In this document: in pieces, positions 1 to 6,404 of the stretch
Layout: each line of letters starts with the position of its first letter
Numbering within the stretch: the first letter of the stretch is position 1
DNA from: an uncultured Treponema sp.
Lineage (GTDB): Bacteria > Spirochaetota > Spirochaetia > Treponematales > Treponemataceae
NCBI GenBank assembly: GCA_937885475.1
Contig: CAKZZR010000201.1
Location: 1 to 6,889, forward strand
Length of the DNA: 6,889 nt
Direction: 5' to 3'
Made by a program: the position numbers and the translations under genes
The notes under the pieces: model-generated
Told to the model about the DNA's origin: nothing
The model's input: only the letters and a program-made list of their open reading frames with translations
Database searches by the model: none

Positions 1-13
1 GCTCTTCCGATCT
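1..13. other. Illumina adapter remnant at contig end
   Basis: The first 13 bases, GCTCTTCCGATCT, are identical to the 3' end of the standard Illumina TruSeq adapter. They sit exactly at the sequence end and interrupt the aroC reading frame after its last genomic codon, so they are best read as untrimmed library sequence. Genomic sequence begins at about position 14. Confidence 0.9.
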
Positions 14-533
14 CCTTCTTGGTGCAGGCAATTCCCGCCGCCTTAAGCGTGTAGGCGCGCACGGTAATTCCTTCCTGCTCAAGAAGCTGAGCGGCAACGG
101 CACCAGCGGCAACCCGCGCGGCAGTTTCACGTCCGCTCGCGCGCCCTCCGCCACGGTAATCGCGGAAGCCGTATTTTGCGTCGTACACATAGTCCGCATG
201 ACCAGGACGGAACGTATTCACCAAATTTCCGTAATCCTTGGAATGCTGGGACGTATTGCGGATTTCTATGGCAATCGGCGTTCCTTCGGAGGTTCCCTCA
301 AAAACGCCGCTTAAGATTTCTGCCCTGTCAGGCTCATTCCGCTGCGTTGCTGCTGCCGTCTTTATGCCGTTTACGGCGGCTCCGGGGCGTCGTCTGTCCA
401 GCGCCGCCTGAATTTTTTCGGCATCGATTTTAATTCCTGCCGGGCAGCCGTCAATTATCACGCCCAAGCCTTCTCCGTGGCTTTCTCCAAAGGTGGTCAC
501 TCTAAAAATGGTTCCGAATGTATTTCCTGACAT
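14..533 (-). CDS. aroC: Chorismate synthase, N-terminal part (cut by contig end)
   Basis: Chorismate synthase converts 5-enolpyruvylshikimate-3-phosphate to chorismate with reduced FMN, the last shared step of aromatic amino acid synthesis, in the cytoplasm. The minus strand gives 173 genomic codons starting MSGNTFGTIFRVTTFGESHG, the family's N-terminal signature; His19 lies at the first catalytic histidine. The second signature, FRPGHADY followed by YGFRDYRGGGRASGRETA (about residues 109-138), contains the other catalytic histidine, His112. About half of the usual 350-residue protein is present; the missing C-terminal half would hold the remaining conserved FMN-site motifs. The stretch after RRRPG (residues 48-51) looks about six residues longer than in E. 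coli AroC before the QRNEPD motif. The ATG at 533-531 has a good Shine-Dalgarno (AAAGGA, minus strand, near 543-548). It lies 45 bases downstream of the regulator gene on the same strand with no terminator between, so an operon is likely. Confidence 0.95.
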
Positions 534-578
534 ATTGTTCCGTCCTTTCGTTTGCTCCTGCTCAGCATAGCATAAAAT

Positions 579-3269
579 CTATTGTTTGTGCAGTTTTTCA
601 ATCAGTTCGTGCCGGCTGTGAATGCCCAGCTTTTTGTAGATATTCTTGTTGTGAACGGCGACCGTTCCCGCCGAGATGTTCAGGGCTGTGGCAATTTCCT
701 TGTCGGTCTTTCCTGTGGCAATCAGCTTTGCAATATCCATCTCCTTTTTGGTAAGATGCGCGCTTATGAACACTGCAAGAATGTCCTGCTCGGCGGCGTA
801 TTCAGGGCTTTTTATGCCGTTTTTTATGGGAAGAACGGGGGCGTCCGTCTGCCTGCAAAAGGTCATGCTTTGCTTTACCGACTCGGAGATTGCCGCAAGA
901 ATGGTGCTCAGGTGATTCTGGCGGTTCTTTAGAATCGCGTCTATTTTGTGCAGCACGGTTTCCATTACGAACGGCTTCTGCAGAATCTCAATCACGCCGT
1001 AGTCGTACAATTGGCGCGCTGTTTTTTGCGAGATGTATTTTGCCGTTGCAATGAACGGAATTGCCGAAAGCTCCGGGCGCTCCTCAAGCAGGTCGCTCAG
1101 CTGTTTGCCCGGCGCAGAAAGCGAATAGACCACAAGCTCGGGGTGCAAGGCTTCTATGCTGCTTACCAGCTCGTTGCTGCTTGGAAGACTATGCACGGTG
1201 CACAGCGTGCCAAGCTTTTGCTGGAGCAGGGCGCGCACGTCGGAATTTTCTTCCACAAGAATAATCGTTCGCTCGTATTTTGGCGAACAAGTCTCTTCTT
1301 CTGCGCCAAGGTCAAGCTCCTCGTCGCTCGTGTCGTACACAATCGGAAACTCGCTGTTTTCCGCATAGGGCGAAAGGGCAAGCCGCATCTGCACGGAAGC
1401 GCCGCCAGAGCTTGGCATTATGGTAAGATAGCCCTTCTGCATGTTCAGAAGCCGGTTCACGATGTGCAGCTGAATTCCCCAGTTCCCCAGAATCTGGCTG
1501 CTCGGCTGAGTGTACAAGTCGCCCTGACTCAAATTAAGGATGTTCTGCGTCATTTCTGTCGTACTCGGGCTGCATTCAAACTGAATGGTGAATATGAGCG
1601 TCAGATTTTTGTATTCCGAGGTGATGAACACGGTGGTGCGCGGCAAGGCGGCGTTCACAATTGCCTGCAGCAGGAATTTCAGCGAGATAAAAAGCAGGTT
1701 CCTGTCTGCAAGCACGTATGTTCCTTCGTCGTATATTTCCTGTATCTGCGGATAGCAGCCGTTCTGCCTGAGCGACGAAAGCTCCTGCGCGATGCTTTCA
1801 TTCAAAAATTGCCGCAGGTTTATGGGAGTGGCGTTGTCGCGGGCTTCGTTCTCGTTATGCTCGTAGTTTGAAAGCACGGACATGGCGCTTACCAGCGATG
1901 CGGTGTAGCGTATGTTCTTTTTGAGGACGGCGGAGGTTGCCGCCGGCAGAGCGTCCTTTGCCTTTTCGTACAAATCTTCGAACAGCTGGAGCGGGTTGTT
2001 CAGCATCTCAACAAGGGTTGCGTTTATGTAAGAGCGCTTTTTTTGTTCGGCGTTGCTTTCGTTTATTGCCTCCGTATTAATCTGGATGAACGCAAAGCGC
2101 TCGCGGATTCTTTGCCGCATCAAAAGGAATGCGGAAACGGTGATGGCAAAAAAGGCAATCATGACCGCGGGAATGGTTCCGTTGTCAAAAATGCGCAGGA
2201 CGCGCGAGGTTCCGGGCAAAAAGCGCGTGTACAGGCAAAATTCCTGTGCCGTAATCAAAAGAGCGCTCGCGTTCCACAGCATGTAGATTTTTTTTGGGGA
2301 AAGGCTGTTGTTTTTGATGGAAAGGTGTGTCTGCACCAGCAAAAAAATCGTGGTAAGAATGAGCGCTGCAAGCTTTGCCTGCTTGAACACCATAAAGTCC
2401 ACCGGAAGAATGAACAGAATGATTCCCGCAGAAAGCACGGAAAGGCTTAAGTACACAAGCACCTGTGCAAGCGTTGACGGCTTTTCTGCCGTGCCACGAA
2501 GCGCTTTTTCTATGTGCAGCACGGTGCGGCTTAAGAGCATTACGGCTCCGCACAAAAAAAAGTACGAGGTTTTTACATACAGCTTGTGCTTTATTATGCC
2601 CGGGAACAGATAGGTGGTTACCGCGCCGCTCTGAACAAAAAGCTCCATGGAAAGCAGTGCCGTCGAAAACAGCAGCGGAAGGTATTTGTATTCCTGGAAC
2701 GTGGCGCAGTAGAACAGAATGGCAAGCGTCATCATCAAAAAGATTCCAAAGAACAGCGCCAAAAGCGCGTCCGAAAGCGTCTGAAGCAAAAAGAACTGCG
2801 GGCAGGGAATAAGGTAGGGCAAAACAAGGCTGTCCTCCGCAGAATCAATGCGGAGCCGCACCTTTAGCGCCTTATGCGTGGGCGTGCGCCATTTTGCGCT
2901 TTCTATAAGAATGGCATGGAGCCGTCCCGCTCCCGGCTTGTGGCGCGTTTTTATGCCGTCGCCTGTTTCTCCGCAAAAGTGCCATACACCATCCGTGTCC
3001 TGAACGAACGCGCTTGCCCGGTACAGCTGCTCAGTACCCAAAAAAAGCGCGACTTGCGATGCGTCGGTCTGCCCTGCGGGTAGCTCCGTCTCAATCCACA
3101 AAAAGCCCTCTTCGGAATGAGAGTTTATGTAGTTGTCCTCTGCAAAATCGTTGGAATTGATTCTTTCTGCCGGAACCTGCTTCTGTGCGCTGTAGAAGGT
3201 CTTTGTCTTGAGCGGCTGCGGCGTGATTCCGCTTAAAGCAAAAAATAGAAAAAAGATGATGTTTTGCAT
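579..3269 (-). CDS. Membrane-bound LuxR-type regulator with 7TM sensor, degenerate kinase and degenerate receiver
   Basis: The 896-residue protein is a probable signal-responsive transcription factor anchored in the inner membrane. In order: a signal peptide (about 1-18); an extracytoplasmic beta-rich region (about 45-155) like a 7TMR-DISM extracellular domain; about seven membrane helices (roughly 166-190, 195-215, 234-252, 267-290, 296-316, 328-346, 363-385); a histidine-kinase-like region (400-635); a receiver-like domain (667-783); and a LuxR/GerE helix-turn-helix (about 836-896, recognition helix in SAGTVAVHNKNIYKKLGI). The kinase part has no histidine between 400 and 470 where the phosphorylated His belongs, Phe532 and Ala536 replace the ATP-binding asparagines, and the G2 box is reduced to GNWGIQL (595-601). 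The receiver has Glu673/Glu674 at the acidic pair and Ser716 at the phospho-Asp position, but keeps Thr742 and Lys765. So phosphotransfer is unlikely and ligand-driven control is inferred. The ATG at 3269 has no clear Shine-Dalgarno. It shares an 86-base gap with divergent dapA and precedes aroC. The ligand and targets are unknown. Confidence 0.88.
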   Translation of the reverse strand: MQNIIFFLFFALSGITPQPLKTKTFYSAQKQVPAERINSNDFAEDNYINSHSEEGFLWIETELPAGQTDASQVALFLGTEQLYRASAFVQDTDGVWHFCGETGDGIKTRHKPGAGRLHAILIESAKWRTPTHKALKVRLRIDSAEDSLVLPYLIPCPQFFLLQTLSDALLALFFGIFLMMTLAILFYCATFQEYKYLPLLFSTALLSMELFVQSGAVTTYLFPGIIKHKLYVKTSYFFLCGAVMLLSRTVLHIEKALRGTAEKPSTLAQVLVYLSLSVLSAGIILFILPVDFMVFKQAKLAALILTTIFLLVQTHLSIKNNSLSPKKIYMLWNASALLITAQEFCLYTRFLPGTSRVLRIFDNGTIPAVMIAFFAITVSAFLLMRQRIRERFAFIQINTEAINESNAEQKKRSYINATLVEMLNNPLQLFEDLYEKAKDALPAATSAVLKKNIRYTASLVSAMSVLSNYEHNENEARDNATPINLRQFLNESIAQELSSLRQNGCYPQIQEIYDEGTYVLADRNLLFISLKFLLQAIVNAALPRTTVFITSEYKNLTLIFTIQFECSPSTTEMTQNILNLSQGDLYTQPSSQILGNWGIQLHIVNRLLNMQKGYLTIMPSSGGASVQMRLALSPYAENSEFPIVYDTSDEELDLGAEEETCSPKYERTIILVEENSDVRALLQQKLGTLCTVHSLPSSNELVSSIEALHPELVVYSLSAPGKQLSDLLEERPELSAIPFIATAKYISQKTARQLYDYGVIEILQKPFVMETVLHKIDAILKNRQNHLSTILAAISESVKQSMTFCRQTDAPVLPIKNGIKSPEYAAEQDILAVFISAHLTKKEMDIAKLIATGKTDKEIATALNISAGTVAVHNKNIYKKLGIHSRHELIEKLHKQ

Positions 3270-3355
3270 ACAGCCATATTACACATATTCTTGAAATTTT
3301 ACTATAAAAGTGAAATACTAAAGCGATACTTTATAAGGATATTTTTGGAGGCTAT
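3270..3355. promoter_or_regulatory. Divergent intergenic region between the regulator gene and dapA
   Basis: This 86-base A+T-rich gap must hold the promoters of both divergent genes, unless transcription enters from further away. For dapA, TTGAAA (3291-3296) followed by a 17-base spacer and AATACT (3314-3319, four of six matches to the -10 consensus) is a candidate promoter; TATAAG at 3332-3337 is an alternative -10. No convincing paired -35/-10 was found for the minus-strand gene. It is the natural place for an operator of the LuxR-type regulator, but no clear inverted repeat stands out. Confidence 0.4.
3347..3351 (+). promoter_or_regulatory. Ribosome binding site of dapA
   Basis: GGAGG lies four bases upstream of the ATG at 3356. 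It is a perfect Shine-Dalgarno core at slightly short spacing and fixes the dapA start. Confidence 0.75.
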
Positions 3356-4261
3356 ATGATCAAGTTAAGCGGTGCAATGACGGCATTGGTAACACCTATG
3401 CACGAAGACGAATCTGTCGACTACGAAGGATTCCGCAAATTGGTCAAACAACAGCTTGAGGGCGGAATTGACGGAATTCTTCCTTTGGGAACGACAGCAG
3501 AAACTCCAACTTTGACAGAAGACGAAGAAGACGAAATTATTAAGATTGCTTTTGAAGAAGTTAGAGCTTTTGAAAAGGCAACAGGCAAAAAAATAAACAT
3601 TATCTTGGGTTCTGGCTCAAACTGCACCCGCGATGCCGTGCGCTATTGCGAGCGTGCAAAAAAGGCAGGGGCAGACGCAGCGTTGGTTGTAACTCCTTAT
3701 TACAACAAGCCTAGCAACGAAGGAATTTTCCGCCACTTTGAGGAATGTTCCAAGGTAGGAATTCCTATCGTTGTATACAACATTCAGGGACGAACAGGAA
3801 AGAACATTGACGTTCCAACCTTGGCTCGCATTGCGGATTTACCTAACATCGTAGCCGTAAAAGAAGCAAGCGGAAACATCAATCAGATGATGGACGTAAT
3901 TGCAACAGTAAAGGCAAAGCATCCTGATTTTGCAGTTATTTCTGGCGATGACGGTCTTACCCTTCCGTTGATTGCTGTTGGCGGAGACGGAGTGCTCAGC
4001 GTTGTTTCTAACCTTACGCCAAACCTTGTTGCCCAGATGACCCATGCCGCCCTTGAAGGCGACATGGCAAAGGCAAGAAGCTTGCATTACCGCTTGCTTC
4101 CGTTCTTTAAGGCAGCATTTGTGGACGGTAACCCAACTTCCATTAAATATGCATTGAGCGTAAAAGGTATGTTTAAGCCTTGCGTACGCCTTCCTTTGGT
4201 AGAAGTAACAGACAGTGCTAAAAAGGTAATAGAAGCAGCACTTAAAGAAAGCAATTTGTAG
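3356..4261 (+). CDS. dapA: 4-hydroxy-tetrahydrodipicolinate synthase (dihydrodipicolinate synthase)
   Basis: DapA condenses pyruvate with L-aspartate-4-semialdehyde, the first committed step toward diaminopimelate and lysine; the enzyme is cytoplasmic and normally tetrameric. The 301-residue length is typical (E. coli 292). Visible landmarks: Lys169 in VAVKEASG forms the Schiff base with pyruvate; Thr46/Thr47 in GTTAE and Tyr141 in VVYN complete the catalytic triad, with Tyr116 of TPYYNKP as the partner-subunit tyrosine; Arg146 in GRTG binds the semialdehyde carboxylate and argues for DapA rather than the related N-acetylneuraminate lyase. Two usual motif residues differ: Gln144 where proline is common (YNIPGRTG) and Ala48 where glycine is common (GTTGE). 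The start ATG has GGAGG four bases upstream. It is divergent from the membrane regulator and followed by its own terminator, so it appears monocistronic. Confidence 0.95.
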   Translation: MIKLSGAMTALVTPMHEDESVDYEGFRKLVKQQLEGGIDGILPLGTTAETPTLTEDEEDEIIKIAFEEVRAFEKATGKKINIILGSGSNCTRDAVRYCERAKKAGADAALVVTPYYNKPSNEGIFRHFEECSKVGIPIVVYNIQGRTGKNIDVPTLARIADLPNIVAVKEASGNINQMMDVIATVKAKHPDFAVISGDDGLTLPLIAVGGDGVLSVVSNLTPNLVAQMTHAALEGDMAKARSLHYRLLPFFKAAFVDGNPTSIKYALSVKGMFKPCVRLPLVEVTDSAKKVIEAALKESNL

Positions 4262-4278
4262 AATTTTTTATAGGCAAG

Positions 4279-4315
4279 AGCCAGAAAAGCGGTCAAACGT
4301 TTTTCTGGCTTTTTT
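4279..4315 (+). terminator. Rho-independent terminator of dapA
   Basis: AGCCAGAAAA (4279-4288) pairs perfectly with TTTTCTGGCT (4301-4310) around a 12-base loop, and a run of T follows to 4315. It begins 17 bases after the dapA stop codon and separates dapA from the lipoprotein leader. Confidence 0.88.
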
Positions 4316-4316
4316 G

Positions 4317-4344
4317 TTGCGTTCGTCCAATTGCGTGTTATAAT
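4317..4344 (+). promoter_or_regulatory. Extended -10 promoter for the lipoprotein leader
   Basis: A perfect TATAAT (4339-4344) is preceded by TGT (4336-4338), giving an extended -10. TTGCGT (4317-4322) sits 16 bases upstream as a partial -35. The start of transcription is expected near 4351, leaving a leader of about 184 bases before the lipoprotein ATG. It begins right after the dapA terminator. Confidence 0.7.
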
Positions 4345-4374
4345 TAAATCAATATAAAAAATGAAAGAGAGAAA

Positions 4375-4431
4375 ATGACGGCAATTTACAACTCAACTCA
4401 ACTCAACTCAACTCAACTCAACTCAAACTAA
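4375..4431 (+). CDS. Possible 18-codon leader ORF running through the pentanucleotide repeat
   Basis: ATG at 4375 opens a short frame reading M-T-A-I-Y followed by a repeated N-S-T-Q-L cycle and ending at TAA 4429-4431. A purine-rich AAAGAGAG (4364-4371) three bases upstream is only a weak ribosome site. The peptide itself need not be functional. The interest lies in its position: it follows the promoter, contains the repeat, and precedes a terminator-like hairpin. A still smaller frame (4361-4378, five codons) overlaps its start as ATGA. Translation is inferred only. Confidence 0.3.
   Translation: MTAIYNSTQLNSTQLNSN
4389..4426 (+). repeat. Pentanucleotide tandem repeat (ACTCA) x7
   Basis: Seven perfect tandem copies of ACTCA fill 4391-4425, with partial units on both sides. 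The array and its flanks (about 4382-4435) contain almost no G. Five is not a multiple of three, so each gain or loss of a unit shifts any reading frame through it. Such arrays mutate by slipped-strand mispairing and commonly mark phase-variable loci. It lies in the transcribed leader of the surface lipoprotein gene, 109 bases before its ATG. Confidence 0.93.
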
Positions 4432-4467
4432 TATTGTCTCTAACTCATACCCACATAGGGAAATTAC

Positions 4468-4502
4468 GCCCGTGCTGACGAATCTTTGTCCGCGGGCTTT
4501 TT
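4468..4502 (+). terminator. Terminator or attenuator hairpin in the lipoprotein leader
   Basis: GCCCGTG (4468-4474) pairs with CGCGGGC (4491-4497), with one T-G wobble. The stem continues as GAC (4477-4479) with GTC (4488-4490) after a two-base bulge, and the loop is eight bases. Five T follow (4498-4502). This is a strong rho-independent terminator shape placed between the promoter near 4340 and the lipoprotein start at 4535. No good promoter fits between the hairpin and the gene. It should therefore either end a short leader RNA of about 150 bases or act as an attenuator for the lipoprotein mRNA. Confidence 0.7.
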
Positions 4503-4523
4503 CATATTCAAATCATTTTATCT

Positions 4524-4528
4524 GGAGG
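4524..4528 (+). promoter_or_regulatory. Ribosome binding site that sets the lipoprotein start
   Basis: GGAGG lies six bases before ATG 4535, and a lipoprotein signal peptide starts exactly there. This favours 4535 over the in-frame GTG at 4472, which lies inside the hairpin stem and would put 21 non-signal residues ahead of the signal peptide. Confidence 0.85.
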
Positions 4529-4534
4529 AAAAAA

Positions 4535-6139
4535 ATGAATAGGTTTACAAAAAAGGCACTGCTCCTTGCGGGCGGTTTTGTGGCATTGGCATTCTGTTTT
4601 GCCTCGTGCAAGGCAGATACTGAGACGGAATACGTGAACAAAACGTATGCCGCAGCCCCTACATTCACCGCAACGGCAAGCGATGACGGCGCAAGCATGA
4701 GCGTTACCATGGCAACGGCAACGGAGGGCGCCGCAATTTACTACACTACGGACGGAACGGCACCCACGGCGCAAAGCACCGAGTATACGGTTGCCATTAC
4801 CGTAACAGAAGACACGCTCTTTAAGGCAATAGCCGTAAAGGACGGCATGGAAAACAGCCCGGTTTCCGTTGGCGCGGTTTCTATTGCAGAAAAAACAGTG
4901 ACAGTTACCGAAGAAGTCGAGGTAGAAAAAGAAGTCCCCACCGACATGACGGGCGAGACGGCCACCGCCGTGTACCACTGGAAGGCGACTGTGGATGGCA
5001 ATGGCTACACACTGTACCCATACGCGGAAGACGGCGTGAATTTTGTGGTTGCCCCAGAGTATGTGGAAACTTATGGGGAAACGTACAGATATACAAGTTA
5101 TTCTGTAGAAGAAATAGAGGAGAAGGATGTTCCTGCTGGCACAAAGCTTTCCAGCATTGCAAAGAGCATACCCGGTTTTACTGCAAAGGGCGTTGTCACA
5201 ATCCAGCCTAAAGCAGGTCTTGTGGTGGCAAATGTGTATTATGAGCGAAACCTTGCTACCATTACCATTGCAGGTGATGTTGCAGAAACCAAGCTGACGG
5301 GACTTTACGGAACCAGAGTTGATTTTTCTGCCGTAAATGCAAAGGTGGCGCAGGGCAAATTCATTTCTGCAAGCGATGTTCCGGGATTATTCCCTGCGGA
5401 AGATAAATCTTGCACTGTAACACTTAAAACCGCAGATACAGACAGCGCGGACGGATTTGTAAAGATTCCAAGCAGCAGCTTCAAGCGTTCCCACGCAACA
5501 TCATCTGCGGAGGTAACTGCAGAAAATACCTACACCGAAACCCTTACCAAGGATTTCTACATGTGCGACCACGAGGTAACGCAGGGCGAGTGGGAAAAGT
5601 ATATGACATATTATGGTAAAGAGGTTAGCGGTACAGAAACCGGACAGAGCAACTCATCCTCACCTTATGTACCGCAGGCTTCTTACGGAAAGGGCGAAAA
5701 CTACCCAGTTTATTACGTGAACTGGTACGAGGCGGTAATCTATTGCAACCTGTTGAGCATGGCTAACAATCTTACCCCAGTGTATTACATAACCGTTACA
5801 GAAAACGAAGAAAATGTAAAAAAGACCGACCCTGACGAATGGCTAAACACAGAAGCTCTTGCAACAAACATCAAAAAAATAGAAGACGGAAAGTATTATT
5901 ATGACGGAAAAAGCACTAATTCTGTTTTAGATAATACAACTACAGGCATTTTGATGGACACAGACGCAAACGGCTACCGCCTGCCAACCGAGGCGGAATG
6001 GGAATACGCCGCCCTTGGTAGCTACAAAAGGCGATCCAAACTGGAACGGCTATGGCGACAGTACAAACACAGATGCCTATGTATTCGCAGGATACGACGG
6101 CACAAACGCGGGCAATTTCGAAAATTACGTGTGGTATAA
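4535..6139 (+). CDS. Surface lipoprotein with chitobiase-C-like and SUMF1 domains (5' part, frameshifted)
   Basis: A lipid-anchored, exported protein of unknown ligand. From ATG 4535: signal peptide with Lys6/Lys7, a hydrophobic core and a relaxed spirochaete-style lipobox FASC, so Cys25 is the likely lipidated residue. Next come a chitobiase/beta-hexosaminidase C-terminal-like domain (about 40-118, with IYYTTDGTAPT and LFKAIAVKDGMENS), a Glu/Val-rich linker (119-135), a region resembling MucBP-type beta repeats (about 147-240, with GFTAK and VYYERN), and a second beta-rich stretch (241-305). The FGE-sulfatase/SUMF1 domain starts near 307, with FYMCDHEVTQGEWEKYM, VNWYEAVIYCNLLS and GYRLPTEAEWEYAALG. 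After about residue 498 this frame turns into an Arg-rich tail with no family likeness, ending at 6139, while the true continuation lies one frame over (to 6422). Removing one base near 6017-6030 restores a 628-residue protein. Catalysis is unlikely; binding to a surface partner is inferred. Confidence 0.88.
   Translation: MNRFTKKALLLAGGFVALAFCFASCKADTETEYVNKTYAAAPTFTATASDDGASMSVTMATATEGAAIYYTTDGTAPTAQSTEYTVAITVTEDTLFKAIAVKDGMENSPVSVGAVSIAEKTVTVTEEVEVEKEVPTDMTGETATAVYHWKATVDGNGYTLYPYAEDGVNFVVAPEYVETYGETYRYTSYSVEEIEEKDVPAGTKLSSIAKSIPGFTAKGVVTIQPKAGLVVANVYYERNLATITIAGDVAETKLTGLYGTRVDFSAVNAKVAQGKFISASDVPGLFPAEDKSCTVTLKTADTDSADGFVKIPSSSFKRSHATSSAEVTAENTYTETLTKDFYMCDHEVTQGEWEKYMTYYGKEVSGTETGQSNSSSPYVPQASYGKGENYPVYYVNWYEAVIYCNLLSMANNLTPVYYITVTENEENVKKTDPDEWLNTEALATNIKKIEDGKYYYDGKSTNSVLDNTTTGILMDTDANGYRLPTEAEWEYAALGSYKRRSKLERLWRQYKHRCLCIRRIRRHKRGQFRKLRVV
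6017..6030 (+). other. Frameshift point in the SUMF1 lipoprotein gene
   Basis: The reading frame must move by +1 within these bases to link EWEYAALG to GDPNWNGYG. Dropping one A from the AAAA run at 6026-6029 gives AALGSYKGDPNWN; dropping base 6020 gives AALGATKGDPNWN. Both read well, so the exact base cannot be fixed. Ribosomal -1 slippage on the A-run would go to the wrong frame. Confidence 0.85.
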
Positions 6140-6284
6140 AGACAACTCAAACAGCCTAGCGCATGAAGTAAAGGGCAAGTTGCCGAACAGCTACGGCCTT
6201 TATGACATGAGCGGAAATGTGCGGGAATGGTGCTACGACAAGTACAGGATGTATATATCTGCAAATTCCTGGTCCGGCATCTCT

Positions 6285-6404
6285 TCTCACCGCGTTTACC
6301 GCGGCGGTTCTTTGAGCAGCGGCAATTCTGCCTGCTCTGTGTCTTATCGGAGCGGCGGCGACCTGTACTCCCGCAACGTCAGCATTGGCTTCCGCGTTGT
6401 GCGC
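6285..6404 (+). other. Candidate hypervariable (DGR-type) region of the lectin-like domain
   Basis: From about RVYRGGS to IGFRVV the codons between the fixed motifs are mostly NNC or NNT: AGC AGC GGC AAT, then TAT, AGC GGC GGC GAC, and AAC GTC AGC. Between 6312 and 6383 only 11 of 72 bases are A. This is what adenine-directed mutagenesis of AAC codons would leave, as in Treponema denticola TvpA, whose variable part lies at this same place in an FGE-like fold. No template repeat or reverse transcriptase is in the window, so the call is inference. Confidence 0.3.

Noticed and set aside
948..1871. Plus-strand open frame of 307 codons inside the regulator gene
   Set aside because: It lies antisense to conserved kinase and receiver regions of a well-supported protein, is rich in His, Arg and Cys without domain sense, and has no ribosome site; it is a shadow frame.
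3233..3277. 15-codon upstream ORF overlapping the regulator start on the minus strand
   Set aside because: ATG at 3277 has no ribosome site, the reading is T-rich and short, and nothing supports it beyond chance.
3270..3355. Lysine riboswitch upstream of dapA
   Set aside because: The gap is only 86 bases, far shorter than the roughly 170-base lysine aptamer, and shows no strong stems.
4472..4534. In-frame GTG 4472 as the lipoprotein start
   Set aside because: GTG 4472 is within the terminator stem and lacks a Shine-Dalgarno, whereas ATG 4535 has GGAGG at six bases and begins exactly at a lipoprotein signal peptide.
6015..6139. Programmed ribosomal frameshift at the AAAAGG run
   Set aside because: A-rich slippery runs give -1 shifts, but a +1 shift is needed here, and no stimulating stop codon or internal Shine-Dalgarno is near; an indel is simpler.
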